Under the pieces are notes generated by a model. That model did not search any database and was not told where the DNA came from. It saw only the letters and a program-made list of their open reading frames with translations. Below are positions 53,250-61,241 of a DNA stretch of 64,000 nucleotides, piece by piece (position 1 is the first letter of the stretch; each line of letters opens with the position of its first letter). Source of the stretch: Candidatus Bathyarchaeota archaeon (lineage in GTDB: Archaea > Thermoproteota > Bathyarchaeia > Bathyarchaeales > Bathycorpusculaceae). The stretch is from assembly GCA_029881805.1 (NCBI GenBank), contig JAOULW010000001.1:1-64000 (forward strand). The letters run 5' to 3'. Both the position numbers and the translations under genes were made by a program.

Positions 53250-54227
53250 TTAGGCGTAAACGTCCTCTAAGGCTTCTTCGGAAGATGGGTATGGGCTCTC
53301 TATTGCGAATTTCACTGCTTCCTCGATTTTGGTCACAACTTCTTTCTCAATCCGTTGAATTTCAGTTTTTGTCAAGGTATTTGTTTGTAAAAGTTTTTCT
53401 TTCAGGCGTTTGATTGGGTCTCTGGCTAGCCATTCTTCAACTTCTCCTTTTGGCCTGTATTTAGCTGGGTCAACTCTTGAATGCCCTTTCTGCCTGTAGG
53501 TCTTACATTCAATTAGGGTCGGTCCTTCGCCTTTTTTGGCTCTTTCAACACCTTTCTGTACAGCTTCATAAACAGCTAGAACATCGTTTCCGTCCACGAC
53601 CACGCCTGGAATTCCGTACGCCACAGCTCTATCGGCTATGTTTTCAACATTCATGGCTATAGATTGACGTGTACCCATAGCGTAAAGATTGTTTTCGCAT
53701 ACAAAAATTACAGGCAATTTCCATGTTGACGCCAAGTTTATGCTTTCGTGAAACGTCCCTTGGTTTGAGGCGCCTTCACCGAAGAAGCACGCCACGATCT
53801 GGTCGGTTTTTCTGAGTTTTATTGACAGACCGGCCCCAACTGCTATTGGTAGTCCTGCTCCAACCACGGCCGTTGCGCCTAGCATTCCTATGTTGAAGTC
53901 TGCTATGTGCATGGAACCGCCTTTGCCTTTGCAGTAGCCTGTCTCTTTGCCCAAAATCTCTGCCATTGTTCGTTTCAGATCTGCGCCTTTTGCTATGCAG
54001 TGTCCATGTCCTCTGTGCGTGCTTGTTATGTAATCATCTTTCCCTAAATTGCTGCAGACGCCTACGGCGATGGCTTCTTGTCCAGCGTATAGGTGGATTG
54101 TGCCTGGAACAAGGTTTTGACCGTAAAGCTCGAAAACTTTTTCTTCGAAAAGGCGGATTTCAAGCATTTTTCTGTACATTCCGATAAGCTTCTCTCTTTC
54201 TAGATTTTGAGCCAACTGTTTCTCCAT
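53250..54227 (-). CDS. 2-oxoacid dehydrogenase E1 component, alpha subunit
   Basis: 325 residues. RMLEIRLFEEKVFELY and the TPP-binding signature GDGxxNxG replaced here by FFGEGASNQGTFHESINLAS; HRGHGHCIAKGADLKRTMAEILGKETGYCKGKGGSMHIA is the family hallmark. TATA ATAATATAAAAG lies upstream near 54270-54281 on the minus strand. First gene of the complex operon E1-alpha, E1-beta, E2. Substrate, acetoin versus branched-chain 2-oxoacid or pyruvate, is undecided. Confidence 0.95.
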   Translation of the reverse strand: MEKQLAQNLEREKLIGMYRKMLEIRLFEEKVFELYGQNLVPGTIHLYAGQEAIAVGVCSNLGKDDYITSTHRGHGHCIAKGADLKRTMAEILGKETGYCKGKGGSMHIADFNIGMLGATAVVGAGLPIAVGAGLSIKLRKTDQIVACFFGEGASNQGTFHESINLASTWKLPVIFVCENNLYAMGTRQSIAMNVENIADRAVAYGIPGVVVDGNDVLAVYEAVQKGVERAKKGEGPTLIECKTYRQKGHSRVDPAKYRPKGEVEEWLARDPIKRLKEKLLQTNTLTKTEIQRIEKEVVTKIEEAVKFAIESPYPSSEEALEDVYA

Positions 54228-54494
54228 CCCTTGGCGTGTCGGCTTACTTCTTATGAATTGGACACTTTTATATTATGCTATTCTGCAATTATTCCAGCTG
54301 TCTCACGCGTAAGACGGTCTTTTGCTCTTTTGATATCTGACAAGACCAGAACTCTCTTGAATAGATCGAGTATTTGATATGGTTTATCGGAAGTCCAAGA
54401 CTATAGCACGAACAGATTGTTGAGGCATGAAGCCAAGACTAATATATCAAATGAAGTTTAAATTACGATTCTCATACCAGTGAGTTGCTCAAAA

Positions 54495-55025
54495 ATGAAG
54501 GGGGAAATTTCAATTTCAGATGGATTAAGACAATTGCCCATAAGACCTGTCTATTTAGTTTCGGTTGAGCATGATGGAAAAAAGAACATCATAAGCATCG
54601 GTATGTTTGCTTACTTTTCAGGGAAACCGACGCTAGTTGGCGTTGGCATAGCACCTTCTAGATACTCTTTCGAACTTGTTCGCCAAAGCCGAGAATATGT
54701 AGTCAATGTTGTTGATGAAGAACTTATGGAAGCCGTGCGCATTTGCGGAGAGAAATCAGGTCGCGAGGTAGAGAAATTTGAACAGACAAAACTCACTCCA
54801 GCGAAAGGAGTCAATGTGAAGGCTCCGCTCATTAAAGAAAGCCCGCTGAGCATAGAATGCAAGGTCGTAAAAGAAGTGGAAACTGGCGATCACGTCTGGT
54901 TTATAGGGGAAGTAATGGCAGTCCACATCCGCGAAGGCTACGACTGGAAGGATGGACTTCTATTCAAATGGATAGGTCAAGAAGGATTCTACTACAAGAT
55001 AGGAGAAAACACAGGCAAGTATTAA
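54495..55025 (+). CDS. flavin reductase-like FMN-binding protein
   Basis: 176 residues. QLPIRPVYLVSVEHDGKKNIISIGMFAYFSGKPTLVGVGIAPSRYSFELVRQSREYVVNVVDEEL is the flavin reductase-like split barrel. Start ATG 54495; the frame also extends upstream to GTG 54480. TATA GTTTAAATTA at 54456-54465. It may reduce FMN for a partner monooxygenase; none adjacent. Confidence 0.85.
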   Translation: MKGEISISDGLRQLPIRPVYLVSVEHDGKKNIISIGMFAYFSGKPTLVGVGIAPSRYSFELVRQSREYVVNVVDEELMEAVRICGEKSGREVEKFEQTKLTPAKGVNVKAPLIKESPLSIECKVVKEVETGDHVWFIGEVMAVHIREGYDWKDGLLFKWIGQEGFYYKIGENTGKY

Positions 55026-55061
55026 CGTATTAGCTATAGATTAGATTCTAGTGAGTTCAAA

Positions 55062-55799
55062 TTGGAACAAGCTTTCAAGTTAATGTACGAACGTTTAGCC
55101 GACTTCATGATGAAAAATCGAGATTTTGACAAAGCCTCCGTCATTCTTGAAGCCGGATGTGGAATGGGACAACTCACGATACCTCTCGTCAATAGACTCA
55201 GGAACATTAAAGAAAGTTTCAAGATTATCGCTTTCGATATTTCTGCTGTGCCTTACGAAGGTGATTTGGAAATTTTAAGGAAAAGAATAATGAAAGAGAA
55301 ACTTAAGGAATTTATCACACCCATGAAGGGCAATGTTAGAAACATGAAAGCAATAGACGACGCGAATGTTGACTTAATAGTTTCAAACGAGCTCTTTTGC
55401 GAATTGAACAGAAATGGTCTTGAACAGGCACTCAAAGAGTTTTACAGAATCTTAAAACCTAACGGTCAAATGGCTCATGGAGAACTTAGTCCGATTCCAG
55501 AAAATGAAGCCCAAAAACTTGTCGTTCAAGCAAACGCCCACTCTCTAGAGACCATGGAGCCAAAGCTAGAATGGTTCTCGCCATACTCAGACGAAATAGC
55601 CGTTCTCATGCACAAGATAGGCTTCAAGAACTTAGTGGTAAAGTATTTTGAAACAAACCTTAAGATGGATTTTGACACGGCGATAAGGAAACTTGGAGAG
55701 TGGAAAACGGACCCAGTTTTCATTGAAGAACATCTGAACGACCTTCAAAGATATGGCTTAGAGTACCCAATCGAACACGTCATCTTTTGCGAAAAATAA
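55062..55799 (+). CDS. SAM-dependent methyltransferase
   Basis: 245 residues. VILEAGCGMGQLTIPLVNRL is motif I; IIAFDISAVPYEGDLEIL and DLIVSNELFCELNRNGLEQALKEFYRILKPNG follow. Start TTG 55062 is the frame's beginning, preceded by no strong RBS; an ATG at 55083 gives a shorter protein (MYERLADF). Acceptor unknown. Different from the methyltransferase at 33677. Confidence 0.82.
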   Translation: MEQAFKLMYERLADFMMKNRDFDKASVILEAGCGMGQLTIPLVNRLRNIKESFKIIAFDISAVPYEGDLEILRKRIMKEKLKEFITPMKGNVRNMKAIDDANVDLIVSNELFCELNRNGLEQALKEFYRILKPNGQMAHGELSPIPENEAQKLVVQANAHSLETMEPKLEWFSPYSDEIAVLMHKIGFKNLVVKYFETNLKMDFDTAIRKLGEWKTDPVFIEEHLNDLQRYGLEYPIEHVIFCEK

Positions 55800-55872
55800 A
55801 CAGAGGCAAATATGGCTTATTTTGTCTGCACAGATTCAATAATGACGAAAGCATGTCCAACTCTGAGAACTC

Positions 55873-56730
55873 GTGAATCAACGCGTGAAGCCTCTATTTC
55901 TTATTTTGAGTAATTATTTACAGTTCATAAAACTAAAAAGGATTTCAACTGACTCTAATTGTGCGCGCGTTGAAAGTGGTGATGAAATTTTGGCTGTATC
56001 GACTTTAGTTGAAAAAGAAGAAATGAAGGCAAAAATAGAGAAAAGGAAGCTTATAGTGCATAATATCGCTTTCGACCTTGAAACCGTAAAAAACATTATA
56101 GAGAAAGACAAAACTAGATTCTTTGCAAGATTAGGCTTATTTAAGCCCAAGGACGAGGAGATCGAGTGTGAGTCAGTTCAACTATTCTACGAACCTTTTA
56201 TAGTGGCAAGGGCAAACTACTTCCTTGATTACTATAAGAAGAAGACTTACATAATTGAAGTAGGCGAAGAGGTTTGTGAAGTCATCGCTTTTGGGCAGAC
56301 TTTTAAGCCCAAAGCAGGGACAGGAGGGGGAATCCTGAAACGAGCTTACAAAGCAATTGCCTTCGACGCTCAAGAAAGGGTAATTCATAAAGCTGCGACA
56401 CATATGGGCTTGAATAGAACTGGACGCGAAATTGACCCAACAAGGTTGCCATCTGGTCCCACAGAGCTTGAACCCGAGAAAGCTTTGAAAAGAGATGGCA
56501 GCAGCGTGCGGGAACTTAAGGTTTCACCCGATATCATACTAGATATGATTCGCAGCAGAACGGCCAAAAGACCCCCAGACGCCAAAAAAATTGCAGAAGA
56601 GGTATTTGAAGTAACGGAATACGCTTTAGTTTGTACACCAATATACGAAGCTCGCTGTCGAAGACTAAAAACAGGAGAAACCAAGATCATTCCAGTAAGT
56701 GGCGTCACAGCTAGTGTGTTGTCATTATAA
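55873..56730 (+). CDS. hypothetical protein, KPK/GGG-linker type
   Basis: 285 residues beginning GTG. No recognised catalytic motif. Features: a Glu/Lys-rich first half with KRKLIVHNIAFDLETVKNIIEKDKTRFFARLGLFKPKDEEIECES, a beta-rich middle with VARANYFLDYYKKKTYIIEVGEEVCEVIAFGQTFKP, a Gly-rich turn KAGTGGGILKRAYKAI, and a C-terminal segment with two Cys (CTPIYEARC). Unassigned. Neighbours give no clue. Confidence 0.6.
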   Translation: MNQRVKPLFLILSNYLQFIKLKRISTDSNCARVESGDEILAVSTLVEKEEMKAKIEKRKLIVHNIAFDLETVKNIIEKDKTRFFARLGLFKPKDEEIECESVQLFYEPFIVARANYFLDYYKKKTYIIEVGEEVCEVIAFGQTFKPKAGTGGGILKRAYKAIAFDAQERVIHKAATHMGLNRTGREIDPTRLPSGPTELEPEKALKRDGSSVRELKVSPDIILDMIRSRTAKRPPDAKKIAEEVFEVTEYALVCTPIYEARCRRLKTGETKIIPVSGVTASVLSL

Positions 56731-56933
56731 GGACAGAATCAATCAGATGAAGGACATTCGTTGAGTGACATAGAAACCTACAATTCTAGAGTTTGCTTCT
56801 ATTTTGTCTAACCCTTTTCGCCCCGTCATTCTTCTGCTGCCCACTATTTGCCGCTTTTCCTTCCAATATTACAAAACTCATGCGTACTACATATCTTGCC
56901 TTTTGTCCCACAAGTCCTTTTCTCTTTTCTATG

Positions 56934-57689
56934 CTAACGCTGTTTGGTTGGTATTATGAAGAAAACTATACCTCCGAATTGGCTGATTCGCTTGCCTGTT
57001 GGCGTTTCCGCGTTGACTGTTCTTGTTTTCACTTTTCTATTCTGTGAAATCTGCAATAACCTATGAATACTGTTCTTGTCCTCACTGTCAGCAATATACT
57101 TGTCAGTAAGCATCAGATATTCCGTTCGAGAGTCATTGTTCCTTTCTCGGTTATAGACCATGTCTTCGATTTCTCTGAGCGAAAACAGAACAACGCAGTT
57201 ACTGTCGATGCTGTAAAGATATTTCTCCAAAATATTGAGGGTGTGATCAGCTTCTTCGGAGATCGTCTCTGCGATTAGCTCGCGGAACTCTTTGGTTTTC
57301 ACCAGTTCGGCCACCCTCTGAGGCTGGTCTGCGGAACCGATTAGCATGGCGAAAGTTGCCCTATTCGGACTCTTTGATTGCATTAGATAGCCGTGATGTT
57401 TTCGCATGTGGTCCAGAAAGTCTGCGGCATAAGTGGTTTTCATTGGAGCTGTTACTACGATGCTTCTTACCCCCTCCTTGAGCATTGGTCTCAACGCGTC
57501 AACTACAGATTCATGAAAGTTGTATAGTGCTTTCTCATCTGTCCTCTTTCCTCCAAGCTTCAACGTAAGGTGCAGTTTTACGACATGACTAAATACCTGC
57601 CACAGAACCGCATAACCATCCTCAAAACCAACAAGAAGTGCTACCGAGTACCCGCGTCTATAGCCTTTTTTCCGCTTCACTTCTGTCAC
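56934..57689 (-). CDS. eRF1/Pelota-like protein lacking the N-terminal domain
   Basis: 251 residues matching the central RNase H-like and C-terminal L7Ae-like domains of eRF1, Pelota or Vms1: GYSVALLVGFEDGYAVLWQVFSHVVKLHL, SIVVTAPMKTTYAADFLDHMRKHHGYLM, then TLNILEKYLYSIDSNCVVLFSLREIEDMVYNRE, EYLMLTDKYI and GKRISQFGGIVFFI. There is no NIKS or GGQ motif. About 150 residues shorter than eRF1 (around 410). It may be a ribosome rescue or hydrolase-like protein; the family resembles the Vms1/Bacteroidetes-type release-factor-like group. Confidence 0.75.
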   Translation of the reverse strand: MTEVKRKKGYRRGYSVALLVGFEDGYAVLWQVFSHVVKLHLTLKLGGKRTDEKALYNFHESVVDALRPMLKEGVRSIVVTAPMKTTYAADFLDHMRKHHGYLMQSKSPNRATFAMLIGSADQPQRVAELVKTKEFRELIAETISEEADHTLNILEKYLYSIDSNCVVLFSLREIEDMVYNRERNNDSRTEYLMLTDKYIADSEDKNSIHRLLQISQNRKVKTRTVNAETPTGKRISQFGGIVFFIIPTKQR

Positions 57690-57816
57690 CGAATTCTCCT
57701 AGCCGCTCTATATTTTCATTGCAAGGCAGTCTTTTATTATGTTCTTATCGTGCGCGAGAAACTGGCTACATTGAACTTTTCAGAGAGATGAGGTCCGAGT
57801 GATTTGAATTCAGAGT

Positions 57817-58059
57817 TCATTCAACTCCATTTGGATGCTTATTCATCCAATCCATAGCAAATGCTTCTGCTTTTGATTCGGTCGCATACTCTGGTGATAT
57901 CTTCTTGCCTTCTTCATCATCATTTTTTACCATAGGAAATAGCATTACTAGGTAGCGCTCTCCAAACTCTGTCTTTGTAACAATGAGATTCTGTCCTGTT
58001 GTGGCATTTATATATCCTCTCTGATTATCTATTCTTCTCCAACCTTTTACTATTTTCAT
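57817..58059 (-). CDS. small conserved-looking protein, third gene of the SSB-like operon
   Basis: 80 residues beginning MKIVKGWRRIDNQRGYINATTGQ, apparently a compact beta-rich fold, with YLVMLFPMVKNDDEEGKKISPEYATESKAEAFAMDWMNKHP. Unknown function. It begins three bases after the SSB-like stop. It resembles the small archaeal proteins with a W..I...GYIN..TG motif; no name known to me. Confidence 0.6.
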   Translation of the reverse strand: MKIVKGWRRIDNQRGYINATTGQNLIVTKTEFGERYLVMLFPMVKNDDEEGKKISPEYATESKAEAFAMDWMNKHPNGVE

Positions 58060-58062
58060 AAA

Positions 58063-58770
58063 TCATTCCTCACGCGGACTATGTACTTCTTTTAGTTGGT
58101 AGCCCGAGTCTTCAATGTTACTGAGCGTTCCTGTTTTTCCAAGGCTCAATTGTCTTTCCCCCCTGAATGTGGACGTTCGTGCGTCCTCAATCTGAATGGT
58201 GTCTCCATGGGAGACGGAGTTTATTTGCTCATTCCACAAGCACAGTTTGATTGTTCCGGTTTCGTCCGCTATCAAAGCGTGAGCTACACTGGCGCAGTTT
58301 CCAAACCGCGTAACGACAAGTCTGGGTCTCGGAATTTCCAGAACTTTAGCCCTCAAGTTAACATGGCTCATTCCAGTGCGCAAGTCTCTGATCAAAAGAG
58401 AATGTGACCCCCTATTCTTCTTAATTAGATATCTGCGAGGCAAGTCGGTTTCCATAAAATTCTTAATTGGATTGCTTTGTTCTAGAAGGAATCCCCTTAA
58501 TACTGGAAATTGCGCAACAACTTTAGAGCCCTTCAAAATCAAAAAGATGACTTTATCTCGTGTCTTACCGCGACATTCGATTGAAAGGTTCTCACATTTG
58601 GACTTTTGATTTTCTTCTGCTGAGATTAACGCATAAAAAAATTCGTCAGGATTAACTTCATATTTTACTGAAAGAAAAGCGAGATATTCGCCCGATGACA
58701 CCCTGTTTCTCAAAGCTTTTCTACCCTTTTTTTCATGTGTTATTTTTATGCGGAAACCATCCTTGGACAA
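58063..58770 (-). CDS. OB-fold ssDNA-binding-like protein with extra N-terminal domain
   Basis: 235 residues. The C-terminal half (about 128-225) is an OB fold homologous to the SSB at 32447: TGMSHVNLRAKVLEI, ADETGTIKLCLWNEQINSVSHGDTIQIEDARTSTFRGERQLSLGKTGTL. The N-terminal 125 residues (KGRKALRNRVSSGEYLAFLSVKYEVNPDEFF) have no family I recognise. It lacks the Arg/Gly tail. Second gene of an operon of three, one base after the 58772 stop and three bases before the next start. Confidence 0.75.
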   Translation of the reverse strand: MSKDGFRIKITHEKKGRKALRNRVSSGEYLAFLSVKYEVNPDEFFYALISAEENQKSKCENLSIECRGKTRDKVIFLILKGSKVVAQFPVLRGFLLEQSNPIKNFMETDLPRRYLIKKNRGSHSLLIRDLRTGMSHVNLRAKVLEIPRPRLVVTRFGNCASVAHALIADETGTIKLCLWNEQINSVSHGDTIQIEDARTSTFRGERQLSLGKTGTLSNIEDSGYQLKEVHSPREE

Positions 58771-58771
58771 T

Positions 58772-58963
58772 TCAAAGATCTTTCAGAAGGCTTAAGAGAT
58801 GATCTTGCTTGTTGAAGTCTTTGTTCTTTTTGGCTTCTAATATGGCACGTTGCACCCAACTTCTCAATTCAGAATAATAGTCTATTTCAGGCGGATGCAT
58901 TCTTTCCGCTCTGCTGGTCCACGATAGCGCTGGCGTGCTTACCTCCTTATCTACCAATTCCAT
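58772..58963 (-). CDS. small hypothetical protein, first gene of the SSB-like operon
   Basis: 63 residues starting MELVDKEVSTPALSWTSRAE, helical C-terminus (YSELRSWVQRAILEAKKNKDF). The ATG at 58963 has an ideal GAGGTGA six to twelve bases upstream; a longer frame to 59035 crosses the palindrome and is not used. Unknown function; co-expressed with the OB-fold protein. Confidence 0.65.
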   Translation of the reverse strand: MELVDKEVSTPALSWTSRAERMHPPEIDYYSELRSWVQRAILEAKKNKDFNKQDHLLSLLKDL

Positions 58964-58992
58964 AGTTTTCACCTCATGTTCTTTAGTAGAAT

Positions 58993-59035
58993 GGTTAAGA
59001 AAAATGACAAAATTTGTCATAGTCCATTTTGTCAA
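58993..59035 (-). promoter_or_regulatory. palindromic operator and TATA-like region of the SSB-like operon
   Basis: Perfect palindrome ATGACAAAATTTGTCAT at 59004-59020 (eight-base arms about a central base). A further half site TTTTGTCAA lies at 59027-59035 and the TATA candidate TTTTTCTTAA (minus) near 58993-59003, about 30 bases from the ATG at 58963. A dyad at the TATA edge suggests a dedicated regulator, possibly DNA-damage or stress linked. Confidence 0.6.
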
Positions 59036-59162
59036 TATTTTTCTCTGCGAGAATTCTACCCACTAATATAATACACTTGGTTGCATATTAACATATGTGA
59101 GGGTGTGTTCAATCGGGCCTGATTTTGGGGCGCTTCTCCAGTCGAAATGGCTTTTGTGTGCA

Positions 59163-59218
59163 AGGTTAAATTTAAACGGAGTATAAATTATCGGAGGTAA
59201 CAAATGCCAGCGTGTTAA
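59163..59218 (+). promoter_or_regulatory. start signals followed by a four-codon frame (MPAC)
   Basis: AGGTTAAATTTAAACGG (TATA, 59163-59178), a second TATA-like GTATAAATTA, GGAGGT at 59193-59198, and ATG at 59204 read MPAC then TAA at 59216-59218. The stop coincides with the stop of the winged-helix gene on the other strand. It is probably a remnant or a leader peptide; transcript data would tell. Confidence 0.3.
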
Positions 59219-59514
59219 ATTAGGGAGAATGCAGAAATTCTAGGATCAAGTAGCATAACCATTTTGTTATATATTTTTAGAAACTCTCGGCCAGCTTCTG
59301 TTCTTTGATAGGTAACTTTTCCCGCAATTGTGGCTATCCGAATAAGGTAATTTGACTTCATAAAACTCAAGTATTCCCCTGATTGCAAGGAACTCATGTT
59401 ACAATGAGACATGATATTCGTTCTACCAGTTGGCTTGCGCAACTGACTCAGAATCTCCGCTATGATCTCAAATTTGCTACGGTTTCTGTCGGAGACTTCT
59501 CTCATTCTTAACAT
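59215..59514 (-). CDS. winged-helix transcriptional regulator
   Basis: 99 residues. RSKFEIIAEILSQLRKPTGRTNIMSHCNMSSLQSGEYLSFMKSNYLIRIATIAGKVTYQRTEAGREFLKIYNKM is the small archaeal wHTH pattern (DNA-binding helix NIMSHCNMSSLQSGEYLSF) with the wing YQRTEAGREFL. A possible alternative start is ATG 59505. It may regulate a neighbour such as the SSB-like operon. Autoregulatory site not identified. Confidence 0.82.
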   Translation of the reverse strand: MLRMREVSDRNRSKFEIIAEILSQLRKPTGRTNIMSHCNMSSLQSGEYLSFMKSNYLIRIATIAGKVTYQRTEAGREFLKIYNKMVMLLDPRISAFSLI

Positions 59515-59709
59515 GTTATATTACTTCTCAGGCAAAAGCAAACGACTTCTAGGAAAACAGTTTTGCAATAACCTATCGGCACGCCTTCACACAATGTATC
59601 TCAGCGTACCTTATAAAGATGAGCGTGCCAAGATTGGTTTTCTACCTTCTAACGCACGCTAAAAACATGTATATAGAAAATCTAATGATTTTAAAGAGTG
59701 GTCATCAAA

Positions 59710-59922
59710 ATGTCAAAAGATATTAAGCTTGAACGTGGAGTCAAAGGATACAACATTATTAGGAAAAAATGTCCAAACTGTGGTGCTGAATTCGTCTTCA
59801 AAATTCATAAGAACGCAGTTCACGACGTAGGCGGAGACGCGTTATATTATCCTGAAGAAAACGTTGTTCGCTGTAAAGTCTGCATGAGCACGTTCAAATA
59901 TGAATCTAAGCCTAAGGGCTGA
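59710..59922 (+). CDS. small zinc-ribbon protein
   Basis: 70 residues with four Cys in two pairs: KKCPNCGAEFVFKI and VVRCKVCMSTFKYE. Start ATG 59710, with a TATA GATTTTAAAGAG at 59686-59697. A GHPALYYPEENVV-like middle (DVGGDALYYPEENVVRC) is typical of archaeal ribbon proteins. Function unknown. Confidence 0.75.
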   Translation: MSKDIKLERGVKGYNIIRKKCPNCGAEFVFKIHKNAVHDVGGDALYYPEENVVRCKVCMSTFKYESKPKG

Positions 59923-59999
59923 AAACCAAATAAGTATACTAAGTTGCTAAGCTCACAGACTTCTTTAAGTGCCGATAGTGAGTACGCACTAGTGCGCCA

Positions 60000-60208
60000 A
60001 CATTGTGTTTTTACCTTCTTTTCTGTTTCTTTCCTCCTCAAGCTCTTCTCGTTTGATGCCCCCTCGCTTTGTCACGACGAGCGGTCTCCTTGGCTTTTCT
60101 ACGGGAATCCTGTTCTCTACTCATGTTCTGTCACCTTACCTCTTAATCATCAGTAGTATCCCTTCAAAAATAAACCTGTTGTTCAAATAGCGCACGTTTA
60201 CCTACACT
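60000..60208 (-). repeat. inverted repeat copy B (small basic protein gene with promoter)
   Basis: Matches, in reverse orientation, 63668-63872. The coding part is about 98% identical over 114 bases; the upstream stretch aligns over the TATA (GGTTTATTTT) and GGTRAGGTGAYAGAAC ribosome region, with more divergence beyond. The pair lies about 3.5 kb apart. Confidence 0.75.
60011..60124 (-). pseudogene. 37-residue basic protein gene interrupted by a stop (copy B)
   Basis: Reads MSREQDSRRKAKETARRDKA then RGHQTRRA and TGA at 60038-60040 where copy A (63745-63858) has CGA; the remaining eight codons (GGKKQKRR) continue in frame to TAA at 60011. Only one other base differs (ACC versus GCC at codon 14). 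A truncated 28-residue product may still be made. The gene keeps its own TATA and RBS. Confidence 0.75.
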
Positions 60209-60306
60209 TCAAGAAGTGAGGTTACATTAAACTTGAGCACGCGCTATAGCGAGAGTCTCTCCATAATCAAGCATCTTCGAGTTTGCTTCAACGCATGCTT
60301 GTGCTC

Positions 60307-60444
60307 TAAATAAGCCTATCTGGACTGTTGCCTTTCAAGTCTTGCAAGCTTTTTCTTCTTCCGCTTCGCTTCTCTTTCTTTCTTTTTCTGAGGCTTAGGT
60401 TTTCTCAGGTCTTCTTCTCGTGTTTCTCCTCTTGTGCTGCCCAT
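60307..60444 (-). CDS. small basic protein (45 residues)
   Basis: Begins MGSTRGETREEDLRKPKPQK with a Lys-rich region KKKEREAKRKKKSL, ending DRLI. Start ATG 60444 preceded by GGAGGCAG (60448-60456 region). The basic character resembles the other tiny proteins of this region but is not homologous to the 37-residue pair. Unknown; possible nucleic-acid binder. Confidence 0.5.
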
Positions 60445-60567
60445 GTAACTGCCTCCTTCTTACATAAGGGCAAAGATTCTTATCTTCTTTTCTTGTGTGA
60501 TTAAAATATTAATGCGTGTTGACACAAATAATGAACTAAAGCAAAATGGTTGAGAAAGGTGTGAATA

Positions 60568-60792
60568 ATGGAACAAACCAAAAAGGAAACCTTGCTAGAG
60601 CGTTACTGGAGACTTAGAGGAGAGGCGGACGAATTGTATCAGAGACGAATGAGAGAGATCAAGCAGAGAATTAACGAGGAAATGAGAAAGTCTGTACAAA
60701 GAGAACTTGATGCATTGGAAGATGCCATAGAGAGAGCAGACCTTGCTGAGGTTTTACGTCACAAACTGATATTGGAAGTCCTGCTAGGATAG
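60568..60792 (+). CDS. small coiled-coil protein
   Basis: 74 residues, wholly helical and charged: LLERYWRLRGEADELYQRRMREIKQRINEEMRKSVQRELDALEDAIERADLAEVLRHKLILEVLL. Start ATG 60568, AAAGGTG upstream. TATA AAAATATTAA at 60502-60511. Family unknown; likely an oligomeric or binding protein. Confidence 0.7.
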   Translation: MEQTKKETLLERYWRLRGEADELYQRRMREIKQRINEEMRKSVQRELDALEDAIERADLAEVLRHKLILEVLLG

Positions 60793-60886
60793 CAATCCGC
60801 ATCACGCGCGCAAGGTGTGTTGGACATAGAAGGTGTTAATAGCTTATCAGTAAGCTATTCTCCTGTTGATAAGCGTAGGAGGGCAG

Positions 60887-61120
60887 GTGAGGAAAAGCTT
60901 GAATGGCCTAATGGCAGGTCAACTCTTTGGCGGAGTGCTTTTGCTCATTGGGTTTGTGCTGGTAGCATGGTCTTACAGCAGCGACCAACTGATGGGCCAG
61001 CTCTTTGGCGGAGCGTTGATTCTTATCGGCATTGTATCAGCAGCGTTGGCTTATAATAAGAGAAAACGTTTTGTTGGAACGCGTGAAAGAACGTCTCCTG
61101 ACGCATTGAAACCTGCATGA
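60887..61120 (+). CDS. small membrane protein with internal repeat
   Basis: 77 residues. GTG 60887 follows GGAGGG (60877-60882). Two similar halves, MAGQLFGGVLLLIGFVLVAWSY (about 9-30) and MGQLFGGALILIGIVSAALAY (about 35-56), each a transmembrane helix, then a basic tail. The frame opens at 60866. Function unknown. Confidence 0.65.
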   Translation: MRKSLNGLMAGQLFGGVLLLIGFVLVAWSYSSDQLMGQLFGGALILIGIVSAALAYNKRKRFVGTRERTSPDALKPA

Positions 61121-61241
61121 GTAAAGCCGACCGAGCCTTCTTGTGTTTTCATTGATTAATAAGCGTTAGCAAAGAGCGTAGATCGGTAGGCCCGCGCAGG
61201 TCACATAAACATAAATTTGTGTTTCAGCTTGAATTGTAATT

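Noticed and set aside
56731-56933. Short minus frame (31 codons) in a purine-rich gap
   Set aside because: No ribosome site or recognisable composition; the stretch seems empty.
60005-60190. 61-codon frame antisense to the left 37-residue copy, also seen at 63697-63882
   Set aside because: Both are shadows of the duplicated gene on the other strand; no start signals, serine-rich antisense composition.
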